Shown piece after piece: positions 8,251 through 16,911 of a DNA stretch of 64,000 bases. Position numbers and translations under genes: made by a program. Every line of letters begins with the position of its first letter. The stretch's first letter is position 1. The stretch is from RGIG8775 sp045537235 (GTDB lineage Bacteria > Bacillota > Clostridia > Oscillospirales > CAG-272): NCBI GenBank assembly GCA_045537235.1, contig JAZSPB010000033.1, forward strand, positions 41,338 to 105,337, given 5' to 3'. The notes under the pieces were generated by a model that saw nothing but the letters and a program-made list of their open reading frames with translations, was not told where the DNA came from and did not search any database.

Positions 8251-8976
8251 CTAAGTTTTTGCTATGTGAAGGGGGGTAAAGTCCAGATAGTCGGCCGAGA
8301 CCATGGTGAAGAGAATATTTTCATATTCAAATGTGCCCGGCAGATCATAAACACCGTGGATGTGTCCGTAGAAGCAGCGACGAATGCCGAATTCGTGAAG
8401 AACATCCAAGATTTCACGGCAGCAAAACTCTCGAAAGACAGGAGGAAAGTGCAAAAAGACCAGTGTCTCTTTGATGTTATCTCCCGTTTTTTGTGCCTCG
8501 GTCAGGCTCAAGTGAAGACGAATGGCTTCCCGTGCTACGATTTTATGATAATCGGTGCCCGGGGGAATATTTCCTATATTTTCGTCATTGAACCAGCCTC
8601 TACTTCCGCAGATGACAAAGTTCTCCACGGTGAAGGCGTTATTGTAAAGAAGCTTGATACTTTGAAATCCGTTTTTTTCAAAAAAAGCGGAGGCTTTTGC
8701 TTGCGTTGCCCACCAGTAATCGTGATTTCCTTTTCCAATGATCTTGGTGCCGGGGAGAGCGTCGAGAAAAGCAAAATCCTCGGTCGCCTCATCCAAGGTC
8801 ATTGCCCAGGAAATATCTCCCGGGACGATGACCGTATCCGTGGGTTCCACCAGCCTTCGCCAGTTGGCATCGATGCGATCCATATAATTTTTCCACCGAA
8901 AGCCGAAGACCTCCATGGACTTGTTGGTTTTTTTGTTGGTAGACAGATGAAGGTCGGACATAACGTAAAGTGCCAT
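8251..8976 (-). CDS. Calcineurin-like metallophosphoesterase (COG1768 type)
   Basis: 241 residues from the ATG at 8976, chosen because aggagg stands 6 bases upstream; a longer frame to 9390 crosses the divergent DUF1540 gene and is not credible. The di-metal site motifs are in order: DLHLS near the N-terminus, VIVPGDISWAM, GKGNHDYWW, LVFLHFPP and FYGHIHG. Together these are the metallophosphatase set. It resembles a group of predicted cytosolic phosphohydrolases of unknown substrate. It ends with TAG, which here is clearly a real stop and is useful evidence that TAG is not reassigned in this genome. Substrate unknown. Confidence 0.9.
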   Translation of the reverse strand: MALYVMSDLHLSTNKKTNKSMEVFGFRWKNYMDRIDANWRRLVEPTDTVIVPGDISWAMTLDEATEDFAFLDALPGTKIIGKGNHDYWWATQAKASAFFEKNGFQSIKLLYNNAFTVENFVICGSRGWFNDENIGNIPPGTDYHKIVAREAIRLHLSLTEAQKTGDNIKETLVFLHFPPVFREFCCREILDVLHEFGIRRCFYGHIHGVYDLPGTFEYENILFTMVSADYLDFTPLHIAKT

Positions 8977-9162
8977 AGCGATCCTCCTTTCTTTTGAAAT
9001 TGCGGAAAATTTTCCCTTTACCCGATTGGTATAACCATGCGGTGTACGGCACACAATACTACTGTCTTCCGATCCAAAGCTTTTCGGGAGACAAGGATTT
9101 GAGGCAGTTGGTCGGCAGTGTGCCGACGGCTGAGTGTTTCGGAAAGGTATGGTCATATTCCC

Positions 9163-9348
9163 ATGAACCAAAACACCAACGAAAAGGATTGCTGCAAGCA
9201 TATCAAGGGGATCCAATGCGATGTTAAGAATTGCATCCACCACGATGGCGAGACCTACTGTACGGCAGGTCAGATCGCGGTTGGTCCCAGCTATGCAACA
9301 TCCAGTGCGGACACGGTCTGCGCAACCTTCGAGCAGAAGGAGATCTGA
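9163..9348 (+). CDS. Small DUF1540 cysteine protein
   Basis: 61 residues. Conserved cysteines C19-x4-C24-x8-C33-x19-C53 fit the DUF1540 pattern (CDVKNCIHHDGETYC, then A..I.VG and TVCATF). This family of short proteins is widespread in Clostridia and Bacilli, often one or two domains long, and is thought to bind a metal; its function is unknown. The ATG at 9163 gives the natural N-terminus MNQNTNEKDCCKH; GTG at 9118 is an alternative with a poorer N-terminal sequence. The ribosome site is weak (ggaaagg about 15 bases upstream). Divergent from the phosphoesterase gene and followed by two hairpins, the second a clear terminator. Confidence 0.85.
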   Translation: MNQNTNEKDCCKHIKGIQCDVKNCIHHDGETYCTAGQIAVGPSYATSSADTVCATFEQKEI

Positions 9349-9427
9349 GTTTCGCGTATTGTAAACTCGGATGGTAGCGATTCTCGGCACTTGATAGTCG
9401 AGAATCAGAGGATCGGGATGATCCTTT

Positions 9428-9475
9428 GACGGTTTTGAACCGTCGGGGGTGACGTGTGTGCGTCACCCTTTTTTT
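9428..9475 (+). terminator. Terminator after the DUF1540 gene
   Basis: A small stem GACGGTT/AACCGTC (9428-9444) is followed by a strong stem GGGTGACG/CGTCACCC (9447-9454, 9461-9468) with a 6-base loop and seven T residues (9469-9475). The second is a textbook intrinsic terminator. Confidence 0.9.
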
Positions 9476-9523
9476 GCGCCCACAAAATTTTTCTCGACCA
9501 TAGTCATCCTCAACTTAGTGCCG

Positions 9524-9612
9524 TATGCTCGCACCAACTAAAGAAAGCGATACCGATGAAAAGTTTTTTGCGGAGCTTTTTTTCAAAAAAGCGACCTCTC
9601 GCGCCGTAGCGC
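9524..9612. repeat. Intergenic repeat, copy A (half element)
   Basis: Contains TATGCTCGCACCAACT (9524-9539) and a 41-base stretch (9559-9599) identical to one at 60763-60803, beginning AAAAGTTTTTTGCGGAGC. It corresponds to the right half of the palindrome at 60606-60818 and lies against the 3' end of thrC. Confidence 0.8.
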
Positions 9613-9614
9613 CC

Positions 9615-11099
9615 TTACTTTTCGATGTAAGCAAAAACCTCATTTTCCATATCTGCCGCATCGATCACGCGCTCAAAACGAACCGTGCGCTCGGCAAGAC
9701 CGCGAAGAGGAATGGTGATTTCGGTCCCCGTTTTCTCGGACAGCTGAGCCAACGCGTCAAGATCGTCTGCGGGGCGGTTGCCGCCAAGAGAGCAGAGAAC
9801 ATCGGCAGCAAATTTGTAGGGGCTTGCCGTGGAGGCTACAACGGTGATGGTGCTGTCGCCCGTCTCGTCAAGATACTGTTGAGCGGCGGACAGCGCAACG
9901 GCGGTGTGGGGGTCGGCCAAATACTTTTCGGTGCGGAAGGTATCGTCTATGGTCTTTGCGGTTGCTTGTTCATCGGCATAGTAACCCACAAAGGTTTCAT
10001 TGATAGCAGCCAGATGTTCGGGGGTGATTTGGTATTTGCCTGTGTTTTTGAGAGACTCCATATAAGTCGCAGTGGCTTCACTTCCGGCCGTCAGCCAAAG
10101 AAGACGCTCAAGATTGCTGGAAATGAGAATATCCATAGAGGGAGACATCGTCATGTGGAACTTGCGGTTTCGGTCATACTCACCGGTTCGCAGGAAATCG
10201 GTAAGGACATTATTATTGTTGGAAGCGCAGATCAGCTTGCCGACGGGAAGCCCCATTTTCTTGGCGAAGAAGGCGGCAAGAATATTGCCGAAGTTGCCCG
10301 TAGGAACGCAGAAGTTGACGCGATCACCCATTTGGATCCTGCCTTCGTTCAAAAGATCGCAGTAAGCCGACACATAGTAGACAATCTGAGGAGCCAATCG
10401 TCCCCAGTTGATGGAGTTGGCACTGGAGAGGAAAACACCGGCCTTATCAAGACGCGCAGCGGCCTCTCGGTTGGAGAAGATCGCTTTAACACCGCTCTGT
10501 GCATCATCGAAATTGCCGCGAATGGCGCAAACATTTACATTGTTGCCGCCCTGTGTTGCCATTTGGAGCTTCTGCACGCGGCTGACACCGTCCACGGGAT
10601 AGAACACCATGATCTTGATACGGTCGATATCGCGATAGCCCTCAAGTGCCGCTTTGCCTGTGTCGCCCGAGGTGGCAACAAGGATCAGTGCGGTGCGATC
10701 TTCCTTATTTTTGACGAGAGCGCGGGAAAGAAGACGGGGCATGATCTGAAGCGCCATATCTTTAAAGGCCGACGTGGGACCGTGCCATAATTCCAAGGAA
10801 TACAAGCCCTCGCGAACCTTTTCAAGGGGAGCACAGCCGCCGATGAAGGATTCGGTGGAATAGGCCTTTTCGCAATCCTCAAGAAGCTCCTCATAGGTGT
10901 AGTCCGAGAGGAATTTAGAGAGGATCTTGGCCGCGCGGACGGGGTAACTGTCCTTGCAAAGTGCCGCGATCTCATTTTGATCCAGCGAGGGAATGGATTC
11001 GGGAACAAAAAGTCCGCCGTCATCGGCCAGTCCCTGCTTGATGGCGAGGGAAGCGGTTACTTTCTTCGCCGATGCATCTCTTGTGCTTTGGTACAACAT
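9615..11099 (-). CDS. thrC: Threonine synthase
   Basis: 494 residues, the long form of the family. The PLP-binding lysine is K113 in GPTSAFKDMALQ. Further motifs are LVATSGDTGKAALEGY, the phosphate-binding region SANSINWGRLAPQIVYY and PTGNFGNILAA. It converts O-phosphohomoserine to threonine in the cytosol. Start supported by AGGAG 9 bases before the ATG. It is the last gene of the minus-strand run from apgM, 56 bases after ybjQ. No leader peptide or T-box was seen in that gap. Its end abuts intergenic repeat copy A. Confidence 0.97.
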   Translation of the reverse strand: MLYQSTRDASAKKVTASLAIKQGLADDGGLFVPESIPSLDQNEIAALCKDSYPVRAAKILSKFLSDYTYEELLEDCEKAYSTESFIGGCAPLEKVREGLYSLELWHGPTSAFKDMALQIMPRLLSRALVKNKEDRTALILVATSGDTGKAALEGYRDIDRIKIMVFYPVDGVSRVQKLQMATQGGNNVNVCAIRGNFDDAQSGVKAIFSNREAAARLDKAGVFLSSANSINWGRLAPQIVYYVSAYCDLLNEGRIQMGDRVNFCVPTGNFGNILAAFFAKKMGLPVGKLICASNNNNVLTDFLRTGEYDRNRKFHMTMSPSMDILISSNLERLLWLTAGSEATATYMESLKNTGKYQITPEHLAAINETFVGYYADEQATAKTIDDTFRTEKYLADPHTAVALSAAQQYLDETGDSTITVVASTASPYKFAADVLCSLGGNRPADDLDALAQLSEKTGTEITIPLRGLAERTVRFERVIDAADMENEVFAYIEK

Positions 11100-11155
11100 A
11101 GTGGTTCTCCTGTTTTATATTATGTATATTTTTGTTTTGGTATATCTTGAATATT

Positions 11156-11473
11156 CTACTTATTAACAAATTTGACAGCCGTGCCGTAGACGATGATCTC
11201 TGCGGCACCGGACATAACGGCGGATGATGCAAAGCGAATATTTACAATCGCATCCGCACCGAGCGCTTGGGCTTCTTCGACCATTCTCTTGGTGGCAAGA
11301 TCCCGTGCTTCGTTCATCATCTCGTTGTATGCTCTTAATTCTCCGCCTACTAATGTTTTAAAACTTTCTGCAATATCTTTACCGATGTGCTTGGATTGAA
11401 TGGTGCTTCCTTTTACGAGTGACAGCATCTCCAACTCCTTGCCGCTGATATAGTCCGTATTAACCAATATCAT
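11156..11473 (-). CDS. YbjQ/UPF0145 family protein
   Basis: 105 residues. Family hallmarks are the conserved N-terminal strand region (SLVKGSTIQSKHIGKDI), the helix MNEARDLATKRMVEEAQALGADAIVNIRF and the ending EIIVYGTAV. It forms a small alpha/beta pentamer in known structures; the function is unknown, perhaps metal or ligand binding. It lies 18 bases downstream of the M19 dipeptidase and is probably co-transcribed. It ends with TAG. Confidence 0.93.
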   Translation of the reverse strand: MILVNTDYISGKELEMLSLVKGSTIQSKHIGKDIAESFKTLVGGELRAYNEMMNEARDLATKRMVEEAQALGADAIVNIRFASSAVMSGAAEIIVYGTAVKFVNK

Positions 11474-11491
11474 TTTTATATTCCTCCGTTT

Positions 11492-12427
11492 TCAAAGATT
11501 TTCAGAAACAAAACGATCCGCGTTTTTAAAGAACAGCTTTTCAATCTGCTCATTGCTGTAATTGAGTCTTGCCAACGCATCGGCAATCTGAATGAGATCG
11601 GAGGGATGATGGATCTCTACGGGCATTTCCGCTCCGTCGAAATCGCTTCCGAAGGTTACGGTATTTTCACCGCCCAAAGACAGATAATGCTCAATATGGG
11701 CGATGATATCGGATATATGTGCCTCTCTGCGGTCGCAAAGATGGTCTCGGTAAAGGCAGACACCAACCAGACCGCCACTGTTTTTGACCGCTTCAAACTG
11801 GTTGTCGCGCAGATTTCTGGTGTGCGATCTAACCGCGTGAGAGGCCGAATGGGTGGCGATGACAGGCTTGCCGTGCTTTTGCGCGATCGTGAAGATATCC
11901 TCCGCGGTCTGCTCCGATGCGTGGGAAATGTCGGGAACGATTCCCAAGGAAAAACAGTCTTCTACCGTCTGTTTTCCAAATTCGGTAAGTCCTAAAGAGG
12001 TATCGTGTGCACCTCCGATACAGCTTTCACCGCCCCAAACAGGGGTCAGAAACCTCACACCTCTTGCATACAATACGCGCAGACGGTCGCGAACACCGTT
12101 AAGCAATCGCGCATCCTCCACGGCAAGAAAAAATTTGAAGGAGGTATCTGCGGCTCCGTATCCTTGTGCATTTCGGACAAAGGTCGCGCGGTCGCAGAAA
12201 AGCTCAAATTGAGTCATAAGGTAGTCGGCCGTTTTATGAAAGTTGCGAAATGCCGACTCGTCGTCAAATACCCGATTGGAGTAGATGGCCATGACCTGCG
12301 TATATTCCGCAAAGGCTTCGGCTCCGGCGAGCGAAACGTGGTGCGGATTTTGGTCAAGGGATGTTCCGTTTCGATACAACTCCGATGGGGTATCGCAGTG
12401 AAGATCAAATAACTTTAATGTTTTCAT
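11492..12427 (-). CDS. Membrane dipeptidase family (peptidase M19)
   Basis: 311 residues from the ATG at 12427, preferred over 12472 because gggagc precedes it and the longer form would run into yraN. Metal ligands typical of M19 are visible: H10 and D12 in DLHCDTP, a glutamate in AVEDARLL, histidines in VIATHSASHAV and the aspartate of FGSDFDGA. The family hydrolyses dipeptides, including those with a C-terminal D-amino acid, using two zinc ions. No signal peptide is present, so it is probably cytosolic, processing imported or wall-derived dipeptides. It starts 13 bases after the yraN stop. Confidence 0.93.
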   Translation of the reverse strand: MKTLKLFDLHCDTPSELYRNGTSLDQNPHHVSLAGAEAFAEYTQVMAIYSNRVFDDESAFRNFHKTADYLMTQFELFCDRATFVRNAQGYGAADTSFKFFLAVEDARLLNGVRDRLRVLYARGVRFLTPVWGGESCIGGAHDTSLGLTEFGKQTVEDCFSLGIVPDISHASEQTAEDIFTIAQKHGKPVIATHSASHAVRSHTRNLRDNQFEAVKNSGGLVGVCLYRDHLCDRREAHISDIIAHIEHYLSLGGENTVTFGSDFDGAEMPVEIHHPSDLIQIADALARLNYSNEQIEKLFFKNADRFVSENL

Positions 12428-12440
12428 AAGAAAGCTCCCA

Positions 12441-12854
12441 TCAATTGCGAAATGCATCGTAAAGATGTTCAATTTTGCGCACCTCGGGAGTCAGCGTGAA
12501 AGCCGTCTGCCCAAGATACACTTCTATCACGTCAAAACGAGGCATTTTGTCGGTTTCGTTCAATGCAAGATATTCACGCGCGGCTTCGACCGTTCGCCGC
12601 CGCTTGGCACGGGTGACGGCTGTCGCGGGAGTTCCGTAGTCGTATTCGTAGGTACGAGCGGAATTTCTGGTTTTGACTTCCACAAAAACAAGGTCATTTT
12701 TGTCTTCGGCAATGATGTCGATCTCATTGCGTCCGGCGCGGAAGTTTCTGGTGATGATACGGTAACCTTTCTTTTCGAGAAATTCCGTTGCCACATCCTC
12801 ACCGTATCGACCGATCTCGGTGGTGGTAGGTCTGTTTTGCTTGAAGGTAATCAT
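12441..12854 (-). CDS. yraN: YraN family protein (UPF0102, nuclease-like fold)
   Basis: 137 residues. The restriction-endonuclease-like core motif is intact: GRYGEDVATEFLEKKGY, then GRNEIDIIAED and LVFVEVKTR (E..D..ExK arrangement). YraN is near-universal in bacteria and usually sits beside rnhB, as here; its role is unknown but DNA or RNA cleavage or processing is suspected. The start codon overlaps the rnhB stop (ATGA). Confidence 0.95.
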   Translation of the reverse strand: MITFKQNRPTTTEIGRYGEDVATEFLEKKGYRIITRNFRAGRNEIDIIAEDKNDLVFVEVKTRNSARTYEYDYGTPATAVTRAKRRRTVEAAREYLALNETDKMPRFDVIEVYLGQTAFTLTPEVRKIEHLYDAFRN

Positions 12855-13456
12855 TTTTCCTCGTTAAGAAAACGGATGAATTTTGTTCGATGGATGGGGG
12901 TGGGACCGAATTGACGCAAGGCATCCATGTGTTGCTTAGAACCGTAGCCTTTATTCTTGGCGATGCCGTACATAGGATACATGGCATCCAGTTCCACACA
13001 CATACGGTCTCGAGTCACTTTGGCGAGGATCGAGGCTGCGGCGATGCTGGGAGACAGTGCGTCTCCATGGATCACGGCGCGAGAGGGGAGAGGAAAGTCT
13101 CGGTTAACATTGCCGTCGATCAGCGCAAAGTCGGGTCTCACGGAAAGCCCCTCAATGGCGCGACGCATGGCAAGCAACGTGGCTTCCAAAATGTTGAGTT
13201 GATTGATCTCTTCCACACCGGCTTGTGCGACAGAACAGCAGATCGCCTTTTCCAAAATAATATCGAAAAGCGCCTCGCGTTTTTTCTCGGTCAGTTTTTT
13301 TGAGTCATTGAGCCCTTCGATCTCGCAATCTACGGGCAGGATACAGGCGGCGGCTACGACAGGTCCGCACAAAGGACCGCGCCCTGCCTCGTCTACGCCG
13401 CAAACAAGGGGATACCCGTCAGCCGCGCAGGCTTTTTCCAGATCAAACGCCAGCAT
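12851..13456 (-). CDS. rnhB: Ribonuclease HII
   Basis: 201 residues from the ATG at 13456, chosen because aggagg stands upstream and the longer frame to 13798 overlaps rbgA out of frame with no RNase sequence. Catalytic residues D22 and E23 lie in VCGVDEAGRGPLCGPVV. Further motifs are LNDSKKLTEKKRE, IDGN and SILAKVTRDR, with the C-terminal GYGSKQHMDAL. It removes ribonucleotides from DNA-RNA hybrids. It overlaps the rbgA end by 14 bases and the yraN start by 3 bases, so translation is probably coupled. Confidence 0.97.
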   Translation of the reverse strand: MLAFDLEKACAADGYPLVCGVDEAGRGPLCGPVVAAACILPVDCEIEGLNDSKKLTEKKREALFDIILEKAICCSVAQAGVEEINQLNILEATLLAMRRAIEGLSVRPDFALIDGNVNRDFPLPSRAVIHGDALSPSIAAASILAKVTRDRMCVELDAMYPMYGIAKNKGYGSKQHMDALRQFGPTPIHRTKFIRFLNEEK

Positions 13457-14345
13457 TCTCGCCGTCCTCCTCTTTGGTTTTAAATACACCGTCCAGTGTA
13501 ACGCGTCCGATCTTGGCAGCGCGCAACTCATCCAAAAGCATATTGGCGGTACGTTCGGTGTTGATCTCGCCGCCGGAAATGAGGAAGCCGCGCTTGCGAC
13601 CAATGGCTTCAAACAATTCGTAGTCGGTGAGATCCGCATAGGTTTCGGGCGCTCCCAGCTTGTAACGGGTCGAGAGCAAATCGGGGTACAGTGTACGCAA
13701 GCGACCGCACAAAACCGTAGCGATTTCCTCCACGTCCACCACAGCATCTTTGATGGCACCTGTGATGGCGAGGTTTTCACCCACCTTGCGGTCGTCAAAT
13801 TTCGGCCAAAGAATACCGGGCATATCCATCAGATCAAGACCGATGCTTGTAGCAAACCATTGTTTGTCGAGCGTAACACCCGGGCGGTTCTCCACCTTGG
13901 CTTTGCGATTGCCTGCGATACGATTGATGAGTGAGGATTTTCCTACATTGGGTATGCCGAGCACCATGGCTTTTAACTTGCGCCCTGTCATCCCCTTGGA
14001 CTCGTATCTTTCCAGCTTTTCATGCAAAATGGTGCGAATGGCGGGGGATATTTGACCGATGCCCTCACCGGTGATGCAGTCGGTGGGAATACAAACGGTA
14101 TTTTGATCGGAAAACTTGGCACACCAGAACTTGGTTTCGCGAGGGTCGGCAAGGGTAGCTTTATTCAGAAGAACAATGCGAGGTTTGCCGGCGCAAAGTC
14201 GGTTGATCTCGGGATTGCGTGAACTGTAAGGAATGCGTGCGTCAAGGATTTCGATAACGATATCTACGTTTTTGAGATTCTCGGTGATCAGGCGTCGGGT
14301 TTTCGCCATGTGACCGGGGAACCATTGGATGATCTCGGAAGGCAT
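13443..14345 (-). CDS. rbgA: Ribosome biogenesis GTPase RbgA/YlqF
   Basis: 300 residues. Circularly permuted GTPase: G4 LLNKATLAD comes before G1 GIPNVGKSSLINRIAG, then the GVT switch and G3 DMPGILWP. The N-terminus MPSEIIQWFPGHMAKTRR is diagnostic for YlqF. It assists late 50S subunit assembly. Upstream aaaggag supports the start. It sits between lepB and rnhB, a conserved Firmicutes order (sip-rbgA-rnhB). Confidence 0.97.
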   Translation of the reverse strand: MPSEIIQWFPGHMAKTRRLITENLKNVDIVIEILDARIPYSSRNPEINRLCAGKPRIVLLNKATLADPRETKFWCAKFSDQNTVCIPTDCITGEGIGQISPAIRTILHEKLERYESKGMTGRKLKAMVLGIPNVGKSSLINRIAGNRKAKVENRPGVTLDKQWFATSIGLDLMDMPGILWPKFDDRKVGENLAITGAIKDAVVDVEEIATVLCGRLRTLYPDLLSTRYKLGAPETYADLTDYELFEAIGRKRGFLISGGEINTERTANMLLDELRAAKIGRVTLDGVFKTKEEDGENAGV

Positions 14346-14370
14346 GAAGTTCTCCTTTTCGTGGTTTTTG

Positions 14371-14979
14371 TCAATTGACGGTGCCGAAACGGTCGAAGGG
14401 CGTGATCCTCAGAAGGACCTTGCCTATCACGCGTCGAACATCAACGAACCCCACACTGGAAGCGCGGCTGTCAGTTGAGTTATTGCGATTGTCACCCAAC
14501 ACGAAAATGTGTCCTTCCGGCACCTCAAACACCTCACCGAGGTTGTGAAAGTTATCCTCGATAATGCCACTGTCAAGATAAGCATATTGGCTTTCATCCA
14601 AACGGTCGCTTTCCTCAAAGATCGCATCGTCAGATACATACACGCCGTTGCTCGTCACCTTGACAAACTGACCCTCGGTGGCAATAATGCGTTTGACAAA
14701 CAGCTTGTTGTGGTCGGGAATATTCTCATTGGTTTGGTGAAATACAATGATGTCGCCTGCGGTCGGTGTGTAAAAAAAGTTGGTGGTAAGAAGCCTTTCG
14801 CCGTTGGACAGCGTTTTTTCCATGGAGCGACCGTCGACCAAGCATAGACGAAGGGTGAAGGTGAAGATAACGAACACGATGCAAACCGCGATGACAAACA
14901 ACTCTAAAAAGTCGTAAATCGAGTGGATCAGTGGCTCTTTTTTTGTTTTTTGATTTTCGGCTTGGTTGGTATTCATCAT
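14371..14979 (-). CDS. lepB: Signal peptidase I
   Basis: 202 residues from the ATG at 14979 (AGAGG four bases upstream); a TTG at 15000 is less likely. One N-terminal membrane segment (about residues 24-47). The catalytic Ser52 is in VDGRSMEKTL and Lys96 in LFVKRIIATEG, followed by the family box GDNRNNSTDSR. It cleaves Sec and Tat signal peptides at the outer face of the membrane, and would serve the non-lipoprotein surface proteins of this window (16912-20706 and 30687-37943). Gap to apgM is 10 bases. Confidence 0.96.
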   Translation of the reverse strand: MMNTNQAENQKTKKEPLIHSIYDFLELFVIAVCIVFVIFTFTLRLCLVDGRSMEKTLSNGERLLTTNFFYTPTAGDIIVFHQTNENIPDHNKLFVKRIIATEGQFVKVTSNGVYVSDDAIFEESDRLDESQYAYLDSGIIEDNFHNLGEVFEVPEGHIFVLGDNRNNSTDSRASSVGFVDVRRVIGKVLLRITPFDRFGTVN

Positions 14980-14989
14980 AAAACCTCTT

Positions 14990-16201
14990 TTACTTTTCAA
15001 TCAGATGATCCATCAGCGTGTAGCCGCAAGGAATGTAGTTGCCCTTGGCGGCTGCGGAATCTTCGGTAAAGCAATCCACGCCGTCCTCAATCCTGTCGGA
15101 AGCATAGATCAAGAAGGGAACGGGTTCGATGGAGTGGGTGCGGATACGAATGGGGGTGGGGTGGTCGGGAAGCACCATGATTCGGAAAGGCTCGTCGGTG
15201 CTCTCCAAATAATCGTAAATGGGGCGAAGGATCTTTTGGTCGATCAACTCCACCGAGAGCACTTTGTTCTCCAATTCCGCGCGGTGTCCGCACTCGTCGG
15301 GAGCTTCCACATGGACATATACATAGTCGTAACCGTCGCGGAAGGCATTGATAGCGGCTTCGGCTTTTCCTTCATAATTGGTGTGGACATTACCTGTAGC
15401 GCCCTCTACATCAAAGGATCTCATACCTGCACAGATGCCGATTCCCTTAATAAGGTCGACAGCCGAGATGACCGCACCGCGAAGACCCCATTTGTCGCTG
15501 AAGGAGGGAAGCTGGGGCTTTTTACCGGGGCTCCACAGCCAAATGGAATTGGCGGGCTTGAGACCGCGAGCACGTCTTGCCTCGTTGACGGGGTGGTGAT
15601 CGAGGATATCAAAGCTGGCGCGCATGAGATCGTAAAACTCTTTGCCGCCATCCTCCTCGCGAGGAAGATATTCACCGATGCGCTTGCCGAGAATATCGTG
15701 GGGGCGCATGAAGTTGTATTTGTCGTTTCCGTCCTGCCAAAGGATACAATGGCGGTAGCTGACACCCGTGTAGAATTTACGGTATTCGGTGCCCAGTTTT
15801 TCGTCCAAGGCTTTGATCAGTATGTCAGCCTCCTCGGTGGTGATCTCGTCGGCGCTGTGGTCGAGAATGATCTTATCGTCATACTCACCTTCCTCGGAGA
15901 GTGTGACGATGTTGCAGCGGTAAGCCGTATCGCGGGGAGACATTTCCAGCCCCATGCTCATGGCTTCCAGGGGGGAACGACCTTTGGAGTAGATCTTGGG
16001 ATCAAAGGAAAGGATGGCCATGTTTGCCGTGTCACTTTCGGGAACCATACCTTCGGGCACATTGGAAACCGTACCGACAAAGGCTTCACGAGCCAGTGCA
16101 TCCATGCAGGGCTTATGTGCCTTTTGCATAGGGGTCATGCCGCCAAGAGCGTCGATTTTTTCGTCTGCCATACCGTCGGGAATAACAACCAGATATTTCA
16201 T
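14990..16201 (-). CDS. apgM: Cofactor-independent phosphoglycerate mutase, archaeal type
   Basis: 403 residues. The start VVIPDGMAD, the phosphorylated-serine region PESDTANMAILSFDP and the C-terminal metal motif VLPDHPTPIRIRTHS match the ApgM/COG3635 branch of the alkaline phosphatase superfamily, not the longer GpmI. It interconverts 3- and 2-phosphoglycerate. It leads the housekeeping operon and has a near-perfect promoter 42-70 bases upstream. Confidence 0.95.
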   Translation of the reverse strand: MKYLVVIPDGMADEKIDALGGMTPMQKAHKPCMDALAREAFVGTVSNVPEGMVPESDTANMAILSFDPKIYSKGRSPLEAMSMGLEMSPRDTAYRCNIVTLSEEGEYDDKIILDHSADEITTEEADILIKALDEKLGTEYRKFYTGVSYRHCILWQDGNDKYNFMRPHDILGKRIGEYLPREEDGGKEFYDLMRASFDILDHHPVNEARRARGLKPANSIWLWSPGKKPQLPSFSDKWGLRGAVISAVDLIKGIGICAGMRSFDVEGATGNVHTNYEGKAEAAINAFRDGYDYVYVHVEAPDECGHRAELENKVLSVELIDQKILRPIYDYLESTDEPFRIMVLPDHPTPIRIRTHSIEPVPFLIYASDRIEDGVDCFTEDSAAAKGNYIPCGYTLMDHLIEK

Positions 16202-16242
16202 AGGAGATCCTTCTTTCCGTTAATTATAAAAATTCAAATTAT

Positions 16243-16271
16243 ATTATATCACAAAATGTTGTTTTGTTCAA
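16243..16271 (-). promoter_or_regulatory. Sigma-A promoter of the apgM operon
   Basis: Minus strand: TTGAAC (16271-16266), 17-base spacer, extended -10 TGA-TATAAT (16248-16243). Confidence 0.82.
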
Positions 16272-16541
16272 TAGGCTAATTTCATAATTAAAGACAAAAT
16301 ATCGATTACGCCGACGGGAGAATTTAGGTAAAAGTGAAAAAAGAGAGAAGCGAAGAAGGACAGAGGAAAATTTGCATCTGAATTTTGAAAAATGTTTGAA
16401 AATCCGCAGTTTTTCGCGAAAGCAAAGATCTATAAAAAACGCAGCAGGTTTTCGAATGACAAAGTGCACAAAATCGACGTATATATGATCAATTTCGGGC
16501 GATGAGAATTGGGCATTGTTCACAAAATGCAATTTTGGATA

Positions 16542-16570
16542 TTGATTTTTTTGTGATTTTGTTATATGAT
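16542..16570 (+). promoter_or_regulatory. Candidate promoter of the 1264-residue surface protein
   Basis: TTGATT (16542-16547), 17-base spacer, TATGAT (16565-16570). If used, the leader is about 335 bases long and contains the inverted repeat at 16723-16789. Confidence 0.45.
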
Positions 16571-16722
16571 GTTATTATAAAAAGCTATGTCATATTAAAT
16601 GAATTTTTGTTGGACATTTATTTCCATTTTGATTTTTCATGCTATTTAATGTGTTTGAATTCAAATTTGTCGGTGAGCTTGAAATGGCTACGCACAAACC
16701 AAAACACATCACTAATCCCGTG

Positions 16723-16789
16723 GGGGCGAACAGTGTTCGTCCGTTTGTAGAGACTTTATTGTTTATGACCGGCGAACACAATTCGCCCC
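16723..16789. repeat. Short inverted repeat (GGGGCGAAC type)
   Basis: Arms 16723-16739 and 16773-16789, 15 of 17 bases complementary, core GGGGCGAAcaGTGTTCG. It resembles a small dispersed repeat of gut Firmicutes and shares the GCGAAC word with the larger intergenic palindromes of this window. Confidence 0.55.
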
Positions 16790-16911
16790 TGCGGAGTTTG
16801 GACGGCGTGATTAACAATTCGATAAATCCAAATTTGCCGAAAATCAACCGTTTGATGTGACAGCGCGTTATAAAATAACAGTGGGGAGCTCCCGCTAAAA
16901 AGGAGGAAATT

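Larger units (their letters stand above)
16202..16911. other. A/T-rich gene-free interval of 710 bases
   Basis: Between the divergent apgM and surface-protein genes. It holds the apgM promoter, a candidate forward promoter (16542-16570) and a short inverted repeat (16723-16789). The remaining sequence is A/T-rich with no ORF I would defend. Confidence 0.6.

Noticed and set aside
8977..9390. N-terminal extension of the phosphoesterase ORF to 9390
   Set aside because: The extension is the antisense of the DUF1540 gene; a strong ribosome site marks the start at 8976.
12428..12472. Longer start for the M19 dipeptidase
   Set aside because: It would overlap yraN and lacks a ribosome site, while the ATG at 12427 has one and begins directly at the metal motif region.
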